Shown: piece by piece, positions 32,918-41,193 of the stretch
How positions within the stretch are numbered: position 1 is the stretch's first letter
Layout: each line of letters begins with the position of its first letter
Source: Bog-793 sp963785415
GTDB taxonomy: Bacteria > Actinomycetota > Acidimicrobiia > Acidimicrobiales > Bog-793
DNA: 64,000 bases
Assembly: GCA_963785415.1 (NCBI GenBank)
Contig: CAWAVB010000001.1
Location: 930,001-994,000, forward strand
Direction: 5' to 3'
The notes under the pieces: model-generated
What the model was told of the DNA's origin: nothing
Database searches by the model: none
The model's input: the letters and a program-made list of their open reading frames with translations, nothing else
Program-made: the position numbers and the translations under genes

Positions 32918-34432
32918 TTACCGCGGGTTCGCGCTCCTGCTCGACCGTGCCGGAGCGCCGGCGGCAAGGGCGGCAAGCAACACGGGCATCGGCAACGTGG
33001 CCACGCCGATGGCGGAGTCGCCTATGCCGTAGGGAAGGATCAGGGTGCCGGCGTGCTCGAGGGCGCCGCAGGAGTAGACGACGTTCGGCACATAGCCGTC
33101 CTGTTCGTCGGGAGCCGGGCTGAGCAGTGGCTCGCGGAGCTGGCCGATGATCCGGGTCGGGTCCTCGAGATCGAGAAGTATGGCGCCGATGTTGTAGGTA
33201 CGCATCGGGCCGACGCCGTGGGTGATCACAAGCCAGCCAGCGTCAGTCTCGATCGGCGAGCCGCAGTTGCCGAGCTGGATCACATCCCAGGTCTGGGTAG
33301 GCACCTGGTACGGAAGCGCATTCTCCCAAATACGCAGGTTCTCAGAGAAGATAACCGTGTTCGTCTCGTGGTCGGACCTGGATAGGGCCGCGAAGCGGCC
33401 GTCGATTTGGCGAGGAAACAGCGCGAGGCCCTTGTTGGCCGCGAGGTTGACGATAGGCGAGGAGGTGAAGGCGCGGAAGTCTGTCGTCTCCAGAAGCTGT
33501 TGAGCGATGTCGACGCCGTTATAGGCCGTGTAAGTGGCGAAGTAGGAAACGGTCAGGTCCTGGTGCTCAAACCGCACGAACCGGGCGTCTTCCATACCGT
33601 TGCGTTCGGCTCCCATGGCCGGCAGGAGGACTCGCTCGGCCAGCGACGTGTCCGTCGAGAAGCGGACACCGTAGGTCCGCTCGGCGATCTTGCGCATGAG
33701 TGAGATCATCGACCCGTCCTGTCTGCGGGTCACCAACTGGCCCTGAAGTCGGCCCAGCCGTTCCTCGAGCTCCGCCGCGGTGAATTGCTGACCGAGCGCG
33801 TCGAGGACGTAGTCGGCGCTCTCCCCGTCGCTGTGGAGTCGACGAAGCTCGCTCCGGAAGACGGCGCCGTCGAGCGGGATGGGTTCAGTCATTCCCCTCG
33901 TCGCGAAGAGTGGTGCGACCTCGATCTCGACTTCGCCGCGATCGTCGACCGTTCCTGTCCGGAACTCGATAGAGGACCGATGTCCCTCCCCGATCGCCCG
34001 GACACTCATCACAAAGCGCAAGCTGCCCGCGGGTAGGCCGGTCTGGTCGGGATGGGCCACCATGCTGGGGTTGCAGAGCGCCGCGCCTTCGACTGCGTAC
34101 TCGTTGGTGAACGTGGCACCAAGCAGCAGCCGACGTGCCTCGGAGAGCTCGCACCGAGGATCGAAGCGTTCGGCGAGCTCGTCGGCGTGCCGCCGGAACG
34201 TGTCGATGAGGTCGCGGTGACGGCATTCGAACCGAGCGGTGACATCATCTAGAGACCGCTCCACCTCGTCATCGTCGAGCGCCAGGATGCGAGCCGCCAC
34301 AGCTGAGGTGCGAGGCTCCTCACGGCCGAATCTCTCTTGCCCCGGCACAAACAGCATCGTGACGACCCGAGATGAGTCCGCCGCGAGGCGCCGAGGGCTG
34401 CGCCGGACGCCGTCAGTGACCGCGGTTCTCAC
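32918..34432 (-). CDS. GH130-family glycosidase/phosphorylase, large form
   Basis: This 504-residue protein ends in a five-bladed beta-propeller of the GH130 type. Visible blocks are NGMEDARFVRFEH, TYTAYNGVDIAQQLLETTDFRAF, NKGLALFPRQIDGRFAALSR, GNCGSPIETDAGWLVITHGVG, TYNIGAILLDLEDPTRIIG, and PNVVYSCGALEHAGTLILPYG. GH130 enzymes phosphorolyse or hydrolyse beta-mannosides. An N-terminal region of about 190 residues is extra compared with the 340-residue family member at 37148. GTG 34432 overlaps the upstream stop (GTGA). It is the last gene of a GT4-six-hairpin-GH130 operon. Confidence 0.8.
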   Translation of the reverse strand: MRTAVTDGVRRSPRRLAADSSRVVTMLFVPGQERFGREEPRTSAVAARILALDDDEVERSLDDVTARFECRHRDLIDTFRRHADELAERFDPRCELSEARRLLLGATFTNEYAVEGAALCNPSMVAHPDQTGLPAGSLRFVMSVRAIGEGHRSSIEFRTGTVDDRGEVEIEVAPLFATRGMTEPIPLDGAVFRSELRRLHSDGESADYVLDALGQQFTAAELEERLGRLQGQLVTRRQDGSMISLMRKIAERTYGVRFSTDTSLAERVLLPAMGAERNGMEDARFVRFEHQDLTVSYFATYTAYNGVDIAQQLLETTDFRAFTSSPIVNLAANKGLALFPRQIDGRFAALSRSDHETNTVIFSENLRIWENALPYQVPTQTWDVIQLGNCGSPIETDAGWLVITHGVGPMRTYNIGAILLDLEDPTRIIGQLREPLLSPAPDEQDGYVPNVVYSCGALEHAGTLILPYGIGDSAIGVATLPMPVLLAALAAGAPARSSRSANPR

Positions 34433-35448
34433 CGCGGTGCCATCACGAGCCGATGCGCATGTTGCAGCGTCGAAAGCAGAGCCAGCGTCGATTCGGTGCC
34501 CTGGTTGAGGTTGGGCCCGCTAGGCGTAAGGCCATCGAAGCCACCTCCCGTGTCCGGGTCCCACATGACGTGTTGTCCGTCGTTGTCTCCAAGGAACCAG
34601 GCCTCTGCGGCGCGAAGGCCGTCAACCCAACGCCGGTCGCCATCGACGGTCGCCGCGCGGACGCAGGCGCCGGCGAGCGCGGCGACCTCAATGGGCTGCT
34701 GGTCGAACGCGGGCCGGATGTCACCGGGTCCTGCCCCGCCCACGGGCGTGACCGACAGATGATTGCCCACCGTCTCGTGGTCAAGCAGCCACGCCAGGAG
34801 ATCGAGGCCGTGTTGCAGCAGCATCGGTCGGTCCAGCGCAGCACCAGCGGCGATCATCGCCTCCGGCAGGACGGCGTTGGCGTAGCGGAGTCGAGCCTCC
34901 GGCCAGGGCCAGGCGACATCGGCGTGGGGAGGCGCCATGCCGTCCGCCGCATCGGTCAGCAGTGCGTGTGCCCCACAATGGCCGGGCTCCGCCTCAAGCA
35001 ACTCGGCTGCTCCCAGCGCGGCGAACGCCATCGCACGCGGGTGGGGCGAGCGCCGCCGTGCCGCGCGCTCGAACTCTGCTGTGGCCAAGTCGCGTAGCCA
35101 ACCGTCGTCGCTGTGCGACGCCGCGGTGCCGAGGCCCCAGATGCTCCTGCCCCAACAGTCATCCAAAGCCGGGCGGTCCTTCCAGCGTCCCCGCCGGCTC
35201 AACCGGTTCCGGTAACTGCCGTCGACGACCTGCGCGTCGATCAGGAACCGCAGGCTGGTCCTGGCGAGGTCGCGTACCGCCTGAGTGGCGGGGAGCTCTC
35301 GTGTGGCGACGACGAGGACCCGGGCCATGTCGTCGGTGCAGTAGCCGAGCTCTCGCCTGGGTTCGCCGTAGCGGGCGTGCTCGAAGGTACCCCGATCGTC
35401 CGACATTCGGCAGAGGTGGTCGAAGTTGGGCTCCACCATGCCGGTCAC
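34429..35448 (-). CDS. Six-hairpin-fold glycan-active protein in GH130 operon
   Basis: The product is 339 residues from GTG 35448. The sequence is rich in Trp and helical repeats: FEHARYGEPRRELGYCTDDMAR, DDCWGRSIWGLG, HPRAMAFAALGAAELL, and a late FDGLTPSGPNLNQGTESTLA. This pattern fits an (alpha/alpha)6 barrel as in glycan hydrolases or epimerases. In other genomes this domain is found fused or linked to glycosyltransferases next to GH130 genes; the reaction is not known. The GTG start overlaps the GT4 stop (GTGA), and its own stop overlaps the GH130 start the same way. ATG 35439 is the alternative start. Confidence 0.65.
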   Translation of the reverse strand: MTGMVEPNFDHLCRMSDDRGTFEHARYGEPRRELGYCTDDMARVLVVATRELPATQAVRDLARTSLRFLIDAQVVDGSYRNRLSRRGRWKDRPALDDCWGRSIWGLGTAASHSDDGWLRDLATAEFERAARRRSPHPRAMAFAALGAAELLEAEPGHCGAHALLTDAADGMAPPHADVAWPWPEARLRYANAVLPEAMIAAGAALDRPMLLQHGLDLLAWLLDHETVGNHLSVTPVGGAGPGDIRPAFDQQPIEVAALAGACVRAATVDGDRRWVDGLRAAEAWFLGDNDGQHVMWDPDTGGGFDGLTPSGPNLNQGTESTLALLSTLQHAHRLVMAPR

Positions 35449-36629
35449 ACCAGTGCCAGGCTTTCGCTTACCAGGCTTTCGCGAAGAAGGCGATTCGCCA
35501 GGTCCACATATGCTCCCGCGACCACCGGCCAACCCATGCTCGGTGCCAGTCGTGACGCTTCCGCCGCCATGCGGTCAGCGAGCCCCGGTTCGGCGAGCAC
35601 CCGGCGCAGGGCTAGGACCAGCGCTGCCGGGTCGTCACGGTCGACGACGATGCCCGCCCCGCTCGCCAACAACTCGACGGCGTGGGGAAAAGCTGTGGCA
35701 ACCACCGGCCTGCCCGCCGCGATGGCCTCAACGAGCACACCGGAGGTCACCTGGTCCACAGAGTCGTAGGGCAGTACGACTACAGCGCACGACTGGATCA
35801 GTGCCGTGAGGGACGCCACATCCCGATAGGCGGCGTCGAAGAAGACCGAGTCTCCAACCCCGTTGCGTAAGGCCTGTTCGATACGGGCATGACGGTAAGC
35901 CTCGCCGTCGTGGGCGAGCACCTTCGGATGGGTCTGGCCCGCTACGAGGTAACGAGGTCGCGCCGGAAGGCGATGCAATGACCGCATCGCGTCGATCACC
36001 CGCTCGATGCCTTTGCCCGGTCCGATGAGGCCCCAGGTCAAGATCGTCGGCCGAACCGCGGGGTCGTGCGGGGCCCGACCCGTAGGGATCGCCGCCCCGT
36101 GTGGGATGGTCTCGACAATCGCCGAGTCGACATTGAACTGGTTGCAAAGTCTGTCTCGGGCCGCGTCCGACATGACGATCACCCGGTCCGCAATTCCGGC
36201 AATCGCGACGAGAATGGACCGTTGGTTCGCAGTGGGGTTACTGAGAATCGTGTGGGCGATCACGATGGACGGGATGTTGAGGCCACCGAGGACGTCCAGC
36301 ACCTCGTCGCCGTCGGGGCCACCATAGAGGCCGTACTCGTGCTGCACGATCGCCACGTCGCACCGGTTGAGCAGTTCCGAGCTCGCTGCCACGGACCGGG
36401 GGGAGCCATTCACGAGTTCTCCGATGACCCGCTTGCTGGAAGCGGGCGATCCGTCCGCCACTCGCACGACGCTCACCTCGGCACCGTTTGCAACCAAGCC
36501 GTGGGCAAGAGCGACGCTGAATGTCGCCATCCCGCATGCGGTCGGGGGGTAGGTGCTGAGTATCCCGAAAGACGGGGTGAGAAAGCGCTCTCCGCCAAAC
36601 GGCGGAATGCGTGAACCCGGGACGCGCAT
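35445..36629 (-). CDS. GT4-family glycosyltransferase
   Basis: This 394-residue GT-B-fold enzyme has an N-terminal acceptor domain (STYPPTACGMATFSVALAHGL, with the Gly-rich loop) and a C-terminal donor domain. The donor domain includes ILTWGLIGPGKGIERVIDAM, HARIEQALRNGVGDSVFFD and the nucleotide-sugar motif LPYDSVDQVTSGVLVEAIAAGRP near residue 300. The usual EX7E pattern is altered: the first Glu position is Asp or Ser-like (DSVDQVTSGVLVEA). It is the first gene of the GTGA-coupled operon with the six-hairpin and GH130 genes. Together they suggest synthesis and remodelling of a mannose-containing glycan, by inference from GH130. Confidence 0.83.
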   Translation of the reverse strand: MRVPGSRIPPFGGERFLTPSFGILSTYPPTACGMATFSVALAHGLVANGAEVSVVRVADGSPASSKRVIGELVNGSPRSVAASSELLNRCDVAIVQHEYGLYGGPDGDEVLDVLGGLNIPSIVIAHTILSNPTANQRSILVAIAGIADRVIVMSDAARDRLCNQFNVDSAIVETIPHGAAIPTGRAPHDPAVRPTILTWGLIGPGKGIERVIDAMRSLHRLPARPRYLVAGQTHPKVLAHDGEAYRHARIEQALRNGVGDSVFFDAAYRDVASLTALIQSCAVVVLPYDSVDQVTSGVLVEAIAAGRPVVATAFPHAVELLASGAGIVVDRDDPAALVLALRRVLAEPGLADRMAAEASRLAPSMGWPVVAGAYVDLANRLLRESLVSESLALV

Positions 36630-37147
36630 GAGACTCCTCGAAGTTGCTCGGTCGAGGCGTCAAACCTGCACGGGGCGATAACCGGTGGTCCTAGACGACC
36701 GTCCTGCCCAAGCGAAGCGACTCTTCCAATGGGAACTACCAAGACAAGACTACCGTGTTATCCCAACGTGTGGACGCGATCGTGCCGTCGCGCGGCGAGG
36801 CGGCTGGAGTCGGGTCCGCTGCGGTCGTCTCGTTGCCCGCCCCGTCCAAGCTGGCCCTGAGCCTGCCAACCGGCCCGGTCTCCCGAGGGGGAAAGTCTGG
36901 CAGGGTGAACTCGCCCCGTATTGCAGCGCCGAGCAAACCGACTAGGTCGGCAGCGTGGCGGGGTGACGTGCTGACTTCCCTGCAGATGGGTTCGGCCTGA
37001 GCAACCGTGTCGTTAGCGCGAACCAACGACAAGCAGGCCCGGGCCAATGAGGAAGCCACCCCCGTCCGTGCTCGTGCGCGAGGAGCTCGACCGGCTGCTC
37101 ACCGGCGGCGTCGACAACGCTGGTCCGGGTGACCTACCCTCCGCCCA
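36630..37147. other. Non-coding region between GT4 operon and second GH130 gene
   Basis: These 518 bases contain no credible gene. The right part near 36630-36700 should hold the promoter of the GT4 operon (minus strand). I see no clear terminator for the GH130 gene at the left end of its downstream side, and no repeat. Confidence 0.5.
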
Positions 37148-38164
37148 CTACGGCGCCACATCGGCGATCGGTGGGCGTCCAACGGCAGGCGCGGGGTACG
37201 GGTGCTCTTCGTCGAGCGGGTACGGGTGCTCTTCGAGGTGGCTGAGCAGCTTCTCCAGACTCGCCTCGGCCAGGCAGACCACGCTGTCCGCGGCGCCGTA
37301 GTAGACGTGCAGGGTGTCGCCATCGTCGCGTAGGACCCAACCGCACGGGAACACGACTCCGGGCACGTCGCCCGATTGTTCGTAGGGTTCGTGGGGACCG
37401 AACACCCACTCGTTTCCGCGCGCCAGAACCTTGGTCGGATCGTTCCTGTCCAGCAATGCCAACCCGAGCCGGTAGATCGACCCGGCTGCAGTGACCCGCA
37501 CCCCGTGGTAGCAAAGCAGCCAACCATCCTTGGTGAGGAGCGGCGGGGGCCCGATCCCCACCTTGTTGGCGTCCCACCAACCACCGTGCCGTGCCGCGAG
37601 CAGCACGCGGGCGTCACCCCAGTGGCGTAGATCGGGGCTGAACGACAGCCAGATGTGAGCGCCCAACCCCGACATCGCCGGTGCTGGCCGGTGAATCAGC
37701 GCCCACCGTCCATCGAAGGTCGTCGGGAAAAGTGCGGCGTCTTTGTCCTCGGGCGGCTGGAGGATACCGCTCCGCTCCCATTGCACGAAGTCACGCGTCT
37801 TAGCCAGACAGACGAGCGGCCCGGCGGTCGAGTACCCGACATAGACGACGAAGTACTCGTCACCGACTCGGGTGATCCTCGGGTCCTCGATCCCCCAGTG
37901 CTCCTCGAAACGGTCCGACCGTGCCCGCAGTCCCCGAACCGGGTCGATCTCCCAACCCGTCAGACCGTCTTTGCTGGTCGCCACAACGAGAGAGGAGAGA
38001 CCGGTGCGATACTCGACGCGTAACAGCAACAGCGTTCGGCCGTCGACGACTGTGACGCCCGGGTTGAACACCGCGTTGACCATCATGGGGAAGTCATGTG
38101 GACGCAGGATCGGGTTGCCCTCGAAGCGCTGGAACAGCTCACGTGGGTCGGCCCTGTGGCTCAT
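37148..38164 (-). CDS. GH130-family beta-mannoside phosphorylase-like protein
   Basis: This 338-residue single-domain GH130 protein has the family motifs ENPILRPHDFP (as GNPILRPHDFP), NAVFNPGV, LLLRVEYRTG, GIEDPRITRVGDEYFVVY, KDAALFPTTFDGRWALIHRP, and GPPPLLTKDGWLLCYHGV. The Asp in IEDPR is the expected catalytic acid. I chose ATG 38164 because the upstream extension lacks similarity. The C-terminus contains a small tandem duplication: an 18-base unit at 37194-37211 and 37218-37235 encodes the EEHPYPLD repeat twice. It is probably functionally paired with the larger GH130 gene 2.7 kb downstream. Confidence 0.88.
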   Translation of the reverse strand: MSHRADPRELFQRFEGNPILRPHDFPMMVNAVFNPGVTVVDGRTLLLLRVEYRTGLSSLVVATSKDGLTGWEIDPVRGLRARSDRFEEHWGIEDPRITRVGDEYFVVYVGYSTAGPLVCLAKTRDFVQWERSGILQPPEDKDAALFPTTFDGRWALIHRPAPAMSGLGAHIWLSFSPDLRHWGDARVLLAARHGGWWDANKVGIGPPPLLTKDGWLLCYHGVRVTAAGSIYRLGLALLDRNDPTKVLARGNEWVFGPHEPYEQSGDVPGVVFPCGWVLRDDGDTLHVYYGAADSVVCLAEASLEKLLSHLEEHPYPLDEEHPYPAPAVGRPPIADVAP

Positions 38165-38862
38165 CGGCCAGACGATAGTTGTTTGGACGCGGTTCGCACT
38201 TGAGGACGAATAGCCGATCGTGCAATGCGGGCACAAGCCGACTTCAACGCAGTCTGCTCAGATCCGCCCGCGTTTGGGCTCGACGACATCCACTCCGGCC
38301 CCAGTGCCCTTAATCTACGGTGCCCCGGCAAACCACCTCAGCCAACCTGTCCGGAGAACCGGCGGCAGCTCAGACGGTGTTGGACAATCTCCTTTCGGCC
38401 GAACAACCAGACGCGTAACCTGTGGCTGGGCCCTCGGGGGTAAACCCACACCGAAGAGCCGGAGTTGAGGGTGAGAACCGGCCGCGCTGGCAGGTCTTTT
38501 GACCGCAGATGTCGTTCCCTCCTTGGGACGCTCCCGAGGGCCCACCACCTCATCAGCACCCAATTTCCGTTTCGGTTGCACACGGCGGCCACCGGTGGCA
38601 TGCGTGCGACGCCAGCCAAGAGGTGCAGCTCCTCCATCACGAGTGCAGCTGTGGGATGACCTTCGGTTGAACGGGTCGCAACGTCCGCTCTTCTCGCTGG
38701 CGTGACCCGGGTTTTGGCGCCCTACACCTCGGGACACGCTGATCGCGGCGCCTCAGCCTCGGCAGTGACGGGAGAATTCACGGTCGCTCCTTAACGCCTT
38801 CGAGCTCTCCAAGTTGCCATCGTGAGTCCGTGCCGCGCCGCACAATCGGGCGCGTGCATCAT
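38165..38862. other. Non-coding region upstream of the short GH130 gene
   Basis: About 700 bases with no supportable gene. Reading frames here are short and show no family similarity. The left edge should contain the promoter for the minus-strand GH130 gene, and the right edge ends at the Hsp20 terminator hairpin. It may hold decayed DNA. Confidence 0.45.
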
Positions 38863-38902
38863 CAATGAAATCGGCCCCCCTGCGGGGGAGCCGATTTCAT
38901 TG
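38863..38902 (-). terminator. Strong hairpin terminator downstream of hsp20
   Basis: A 13-bp perfect stem (CAATGAAATCGGC at 38863-38875 with GCCGATTTCATTG at 38890-38902), continued inward by C5/G5 pairs, sits 34 bases past the Hsp20 stop. It is AT-rich at the base, without a long T-run. It could also insulate the region from the left. Confidence 0.75.
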
Positions 38903-38936
38903 CGCCAGAAGTCACGTCCTCAGACGAGGTCACTCC

Positions 38937-39374
38937 TTAGACGGAGGCCAATGCTGGAGCGACGGTCTTTGCCGCCACTCCCGCGTGGGCGATCTTGACC
39001 TTGCGGGGCTTGGCCTGTGCGATCACCGGGATGGTGACGGTGAGTACGCCGTCTTCGTAGGCGGCCGTGATCTTGTTGCGATCGAGGCTCTCCCCGAGGA
39101 ACAGCTGGCGGCTGAACTCACCTTTCGGGCGCTCCGTAATCGCGATCTGGTCGTCATCGAATCGGAGCCAGGTGCGCGTGCCTCGCACGGTGAGGACGTC
39201 GTTATCGACGGTCAGCTCGATGGAGCCCGGATCGGTGCCCGGTAGATCGAACAGGACCTTGAACTCGTCGTCCCGGCGGTAGGCGTCGACCGGGATCTGC
39301 CAAGCCCGACGTTCGCTCTTCAACTGCTCAGTGATCTGGTCGAACTCACTCAATGGTTCGAATCGCATCAACAT
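38937..39374 (-). CDS. Hsp20/alpha-crystallin small heat-shock protein
   Basis: This 145-residue ATP-independent holdase binds unfolding proteins. It has the alpha-crystallin domain with IPVDAYRRDDEFKVLFDLPG, DVLTVRGTR, GEFSRQLFLGESLD and AAYEDGVLTVTIPV. The C-terminal tail AKPRKVKIAH replaces the canonical I-x-I with KVKI. ATG 39374 has GGAAGG upstream; an in-frame ATG 30 bases further up is less likely. The gene is divergent from a small winged-helix gene. Their shared 135-base region carries a perfect palindrome, suggesting joint repression. Confidence 0.9.
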   Translation of the reverse strand: MLMRFEPLSEFDQITEQLKSERRAWQIPVDAYRRDDEFKVLFDLPGTDPGSIELTVDNDVLTVRGTRTWLRFDDDQIAITERPKGEFSRQLFLGESLDRNKITAAYEDGVLTVTIPVIAQAKPRKVKIAHAGVAAKTVAPALASV

Positions 39375-39452
39375 GGCTGCATCCTTCCGCTGACTCTCGA
39401 GCAACTCGGTGTCGGCGACAGGGGGGCCTCGGGGTCTGAGACTTACTCTACT

Positions 39453-39470
39453 CTAGTTGTACAGAACTAG
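39453..39470. promoter_or_regulatory. Perfect palindromic operator between hsp20 and the winged-helix gene
   Basis: CTAGTT (39453-39458), a 6-base spacer and AACTAG (39465-39470) form an exact inverted repeat in the AT-rich divergent promoter region. Its position, 40 bases before the regulator start and 79 before the Hsp20 start, fits an operator read by the regulator. Confidence 0.65.
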
Positions 39471-39509
39471 CAATTTACTTCTAGAAAAATATGACTATAC
39501 TCACTGGCG

Positions 39510-39809
39510 ATGGCAGCGTGGAGTTTTCTCACCAAGCACGCCCGGGTCCTCGTGTGCATCGCCCACGACCCCGGGGTGCGGTTGCGCGACATCGCCACGA
39601 TGGTGGGCATCACCGAACGCACCGCCTTCGACGTCGTAAACGACCTGGCCTCGGCCGGCTACGTGGTCAAGAACAAGGACGGCCGTCGCAACCGCTACGA
39701 GATTCAAGCCCACCTACCCCTACAAGAAGCCATCGGCCGAGAACGGACAATCGGTGAAGTGCTGGAGATCTTGGTTGACACGAACGTCCCCGAGGGACCT
39801 CTGACCTAG
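39510..39809 (+). CDS. Small winged-helix transcriptional regulator
   Basis: This 99-residue single-domain DNA-binding protein has a clear winged helix-turn-helix: VRLRDIATMVGITERTAFDV for the helices, and AGYVVKNKDGRRNRYEI for the wing. It resembles MarR/ArsR-like and HTH_24 regulators but has no ligand-binding cysteines or extra domain. The C-terminal helix (IGEVLEILVD) may be for dimerisation. It is divergent from hsp20 and the palindrome between them is the likely binding site, so it may repress hsp20 and itself. The signal it senses is unknown. Confidence 0.78.
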   Translation: MAAWSFLTKHARVLVCIAHDPGVRLRDIATMVGITERTAFDVVNDLASAGYVVKNKDGRRNRYEIQAHLPLQEAIGRERTIGEVLEILVDTNVPEGPLT

Positions 39810-39820
39810 ACCCCAAAGAG

Positions 39821-39868
39821 TGGAGGCGACGGGATTCGAACCCGCGAACCTCTTGACTGTCAGTCAAG
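39821..39868 (-). pseudogene. tRNA-Val(GAC) 3' half, probable attachment-site remnant
   Basis: On the minus strand the sequence forms an anticodon arm (stem CTTGA/TCAAG around the loop CTGACAG, anticodon GAC), a variable loop, a T-arm (GCGGG-TTCGAAT-CCCGT) and the 3' acceptor strand CGCCTCC plus A. No D-arm or matching 5' acceptor strand GGAGGCG follows at the expected distance (after 39868), so this is a 3' fragment only. Integrases often target tRNA 3' halves and leave such duplicates. Confidence 0.65.
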
Positions 39869-40323
39869 TTTGCCCAGCCGCAGTGTGCCGCCTTGTGTCG
39901 CAACACACCAGCTCTGAGGCCATTTACGCCTGGGTGACACCAGGCGATACAAGACGGCCAATAGTGCCCATAGTTGGCGTGTAGTTGGCGGAGGTGGGGC
40001 ACCTCCTCTTGACGTAGCATCAGTCGTGCTCCCTGCGCTTCGCTCACCGGCGCGTGGCGCGCCTACAACGCTCTCGCGCGCGTCGTCGATCTGACGATGG
40101 TCTGGCCGGTCGATGAGGACGACCTGACGGGGTGACTATCCATCGCAGCCCAGCACCGCGACATGTTTTGAATTGTCACCGTCGAGCCGAGAGGTGCCGC
40201 AAGTGTGCAATCGTTCAACCGATCACCGTCGTCACAAGGCAAAGAACTCCACCGGCGACCCGGCCCGCCTGAATGCCTTCTGTTGTGGCTCCAACATCCG
40301 ATCGCTTTAGAGATTGATCCGCG
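39869..40323. other. Non-coding region next to tRNA fragment
   Basis: About 450 bases without a gene. At 39968-39990 there are two copies of TAGTTGGC, like the motifs just upstream of the integrase at 30193-31416, which suggests former integrase binding sites. The rest shows nothing recognisable. Confidence 0.5.
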
Positions 40324-41037
40324 TCAGTGAACCCCAGCCCCTTTGCTGCGCGGGCCAGCATCCCAGTGGTCAGAGATGGCCGGACCGAGCTGGTCCGCGT
40401 ACGCGTCGAAGATCGCGAGCATGGACTCGACACCGTCGCAGCCGCGAATGCACCAGTCTCGGTAAACGAGGGCTGAGACCGTGGCGTAGATACCCATGAG
40501 GAGCGACGGGCGGTGGTCGGTGGCTGGGTCGACACCTTCGCGTTCGGCGAGCACACGGGCGGTCTTGTCGCTGTTCTCGTAGACGTAGCGGAGGTTTGCC
40601 GCGAGCAACGCGGGGGTGGCCTCGATGAGCCTGATGACCGACAGGTACCTCGGCTCGCCATTGCGGATGCTGCTGTCGGCTTGCAGCCGCTCGAGGCCGA
40701 GCCGGAAGGCGTTGCGGACGGCGGTGAGCGGTCCTTCGTCGGCAGGTCGGGCGGCCAGCTGCTCGGCGAAGGCATCCATCTCCTGTTTGACGAAGAAGAT
40801 CGCCAGGTCTTCCTTGTTGGCGAAATAGCGAAAAAAGGTGCGTTCCGAGACGTCGACGACGTCGGTGATCTCGTGCACCGCGGTGTGCTCGTAGCCCTTG
40901 GCTTCGAACAGGTCTAGTGCCGCGTCGATCAGAGCATCTCGTGTCTGGCGCTTCTTGCGTCCTCGCCGGGGCCCGTCTGGCGGGGTGGCGACGCCCCCGG
41001 CCGGTCGCGACGGGGGAGTGCCCCGTTTCCGCGTCAT
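40324..41037 (-). CDS. TetR-family transcriptional regulator
   Basis: This 237-residue regulator has an N-terminal DNA-binding domain (about 40-85): TRDALIDAALDLFEAKGYEHTAVHEITD, with the recognition segment VSERTFFRYFANKEDL. A helical ligand domain follows. It is divergent from a DHA2 efflux pump, and two palindromes lie between them, the usual arrangement for drug-responsive repression of an exporter. ATG 41037 was chosen; a longer N-terminus up to 41070 is possible. The inducing ligand is unknown. Confidence 0.88.
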   Translation of the reverse strand: MTRKRGTPPSRPAGGVATPPDGPRRGRKKRQTRDALIDAALDLFEAKGYEHTAVHEITDVVDVSERTFFRYFANKEDLAIFFVKQEMDAFAEQLAARPADEGPLTAVRNAFRLGLERLQADSSIRNGEPRYLSVIRLIEATPALLAANLRYVYENSDKTARVLAEREGVDPATDHRPSLLMGIYATVSALVYRDWCIRGCDGVESMLAIFDAYADQLGPAISDHWDAGPRSKGAGVH

Positions 41038-41096
41038 CGCCACCGTCGAGTAGGCCAAACCGCGCTCCACGCTCTTACATTAGCCGAACTTGCCAG

Positions 41097-41113
41097 ATAA
41101 TGACAATCGTTAT
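41097..41113. promoter_or_regulatory. Imperfect palindrome in tetR/MFS promoter region
   Basis: ATAATGA-CAA-TCGTTAT pairs at 6 of 7 positions. It lies 60 bases upstream of the TetR start, in the divergent promoter region, and is a candidate operator or part of a -10 region. Confidence 0.45.
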
Positions 41114-41124
41114 AGGTTATCAGA

Positions 41125-41139
41125 TGTCAGGTACTGACA
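41125..41139. promoter_or_regulatory. Perfect palindrome, candidate TetR operator
   Basis: TGTCAG-GTA-CTGACA is an exact 6-bp inverted repeat, 55 bases before the efflux pump start. Size and placement fit binding by the TetR dimer encoded divergently. Confidence 0.6.
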
Positions 41140-41193
41140 CATTCATCGAAGTTGTCACCCGCAACGGACCCGTGCCCGAGAAAGGAAGCGCTA

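Noticed and set aside
36985..37145. Short plus-strand frame reading REELDRLLTGGVDNAGP
   Set aside because: It looks vaguely transposase-like but has no clear match and ends quickly; left as non-coding.
37194..37235. Short tandem repeat that could be a CRISPR unit
   Set aside because: Only two 18-base units with a 24-base period, inside the GH130 reading frame; it encodes a repeated EEHPYPLD peptide.
41101..41113. Possible Fur- or Zur-like box (AATGACAATCGTTAT)
   Set aside because: It resembles a metal-regulator box in part, but the neighbouring TetR gene and the better palindrome explain the site.
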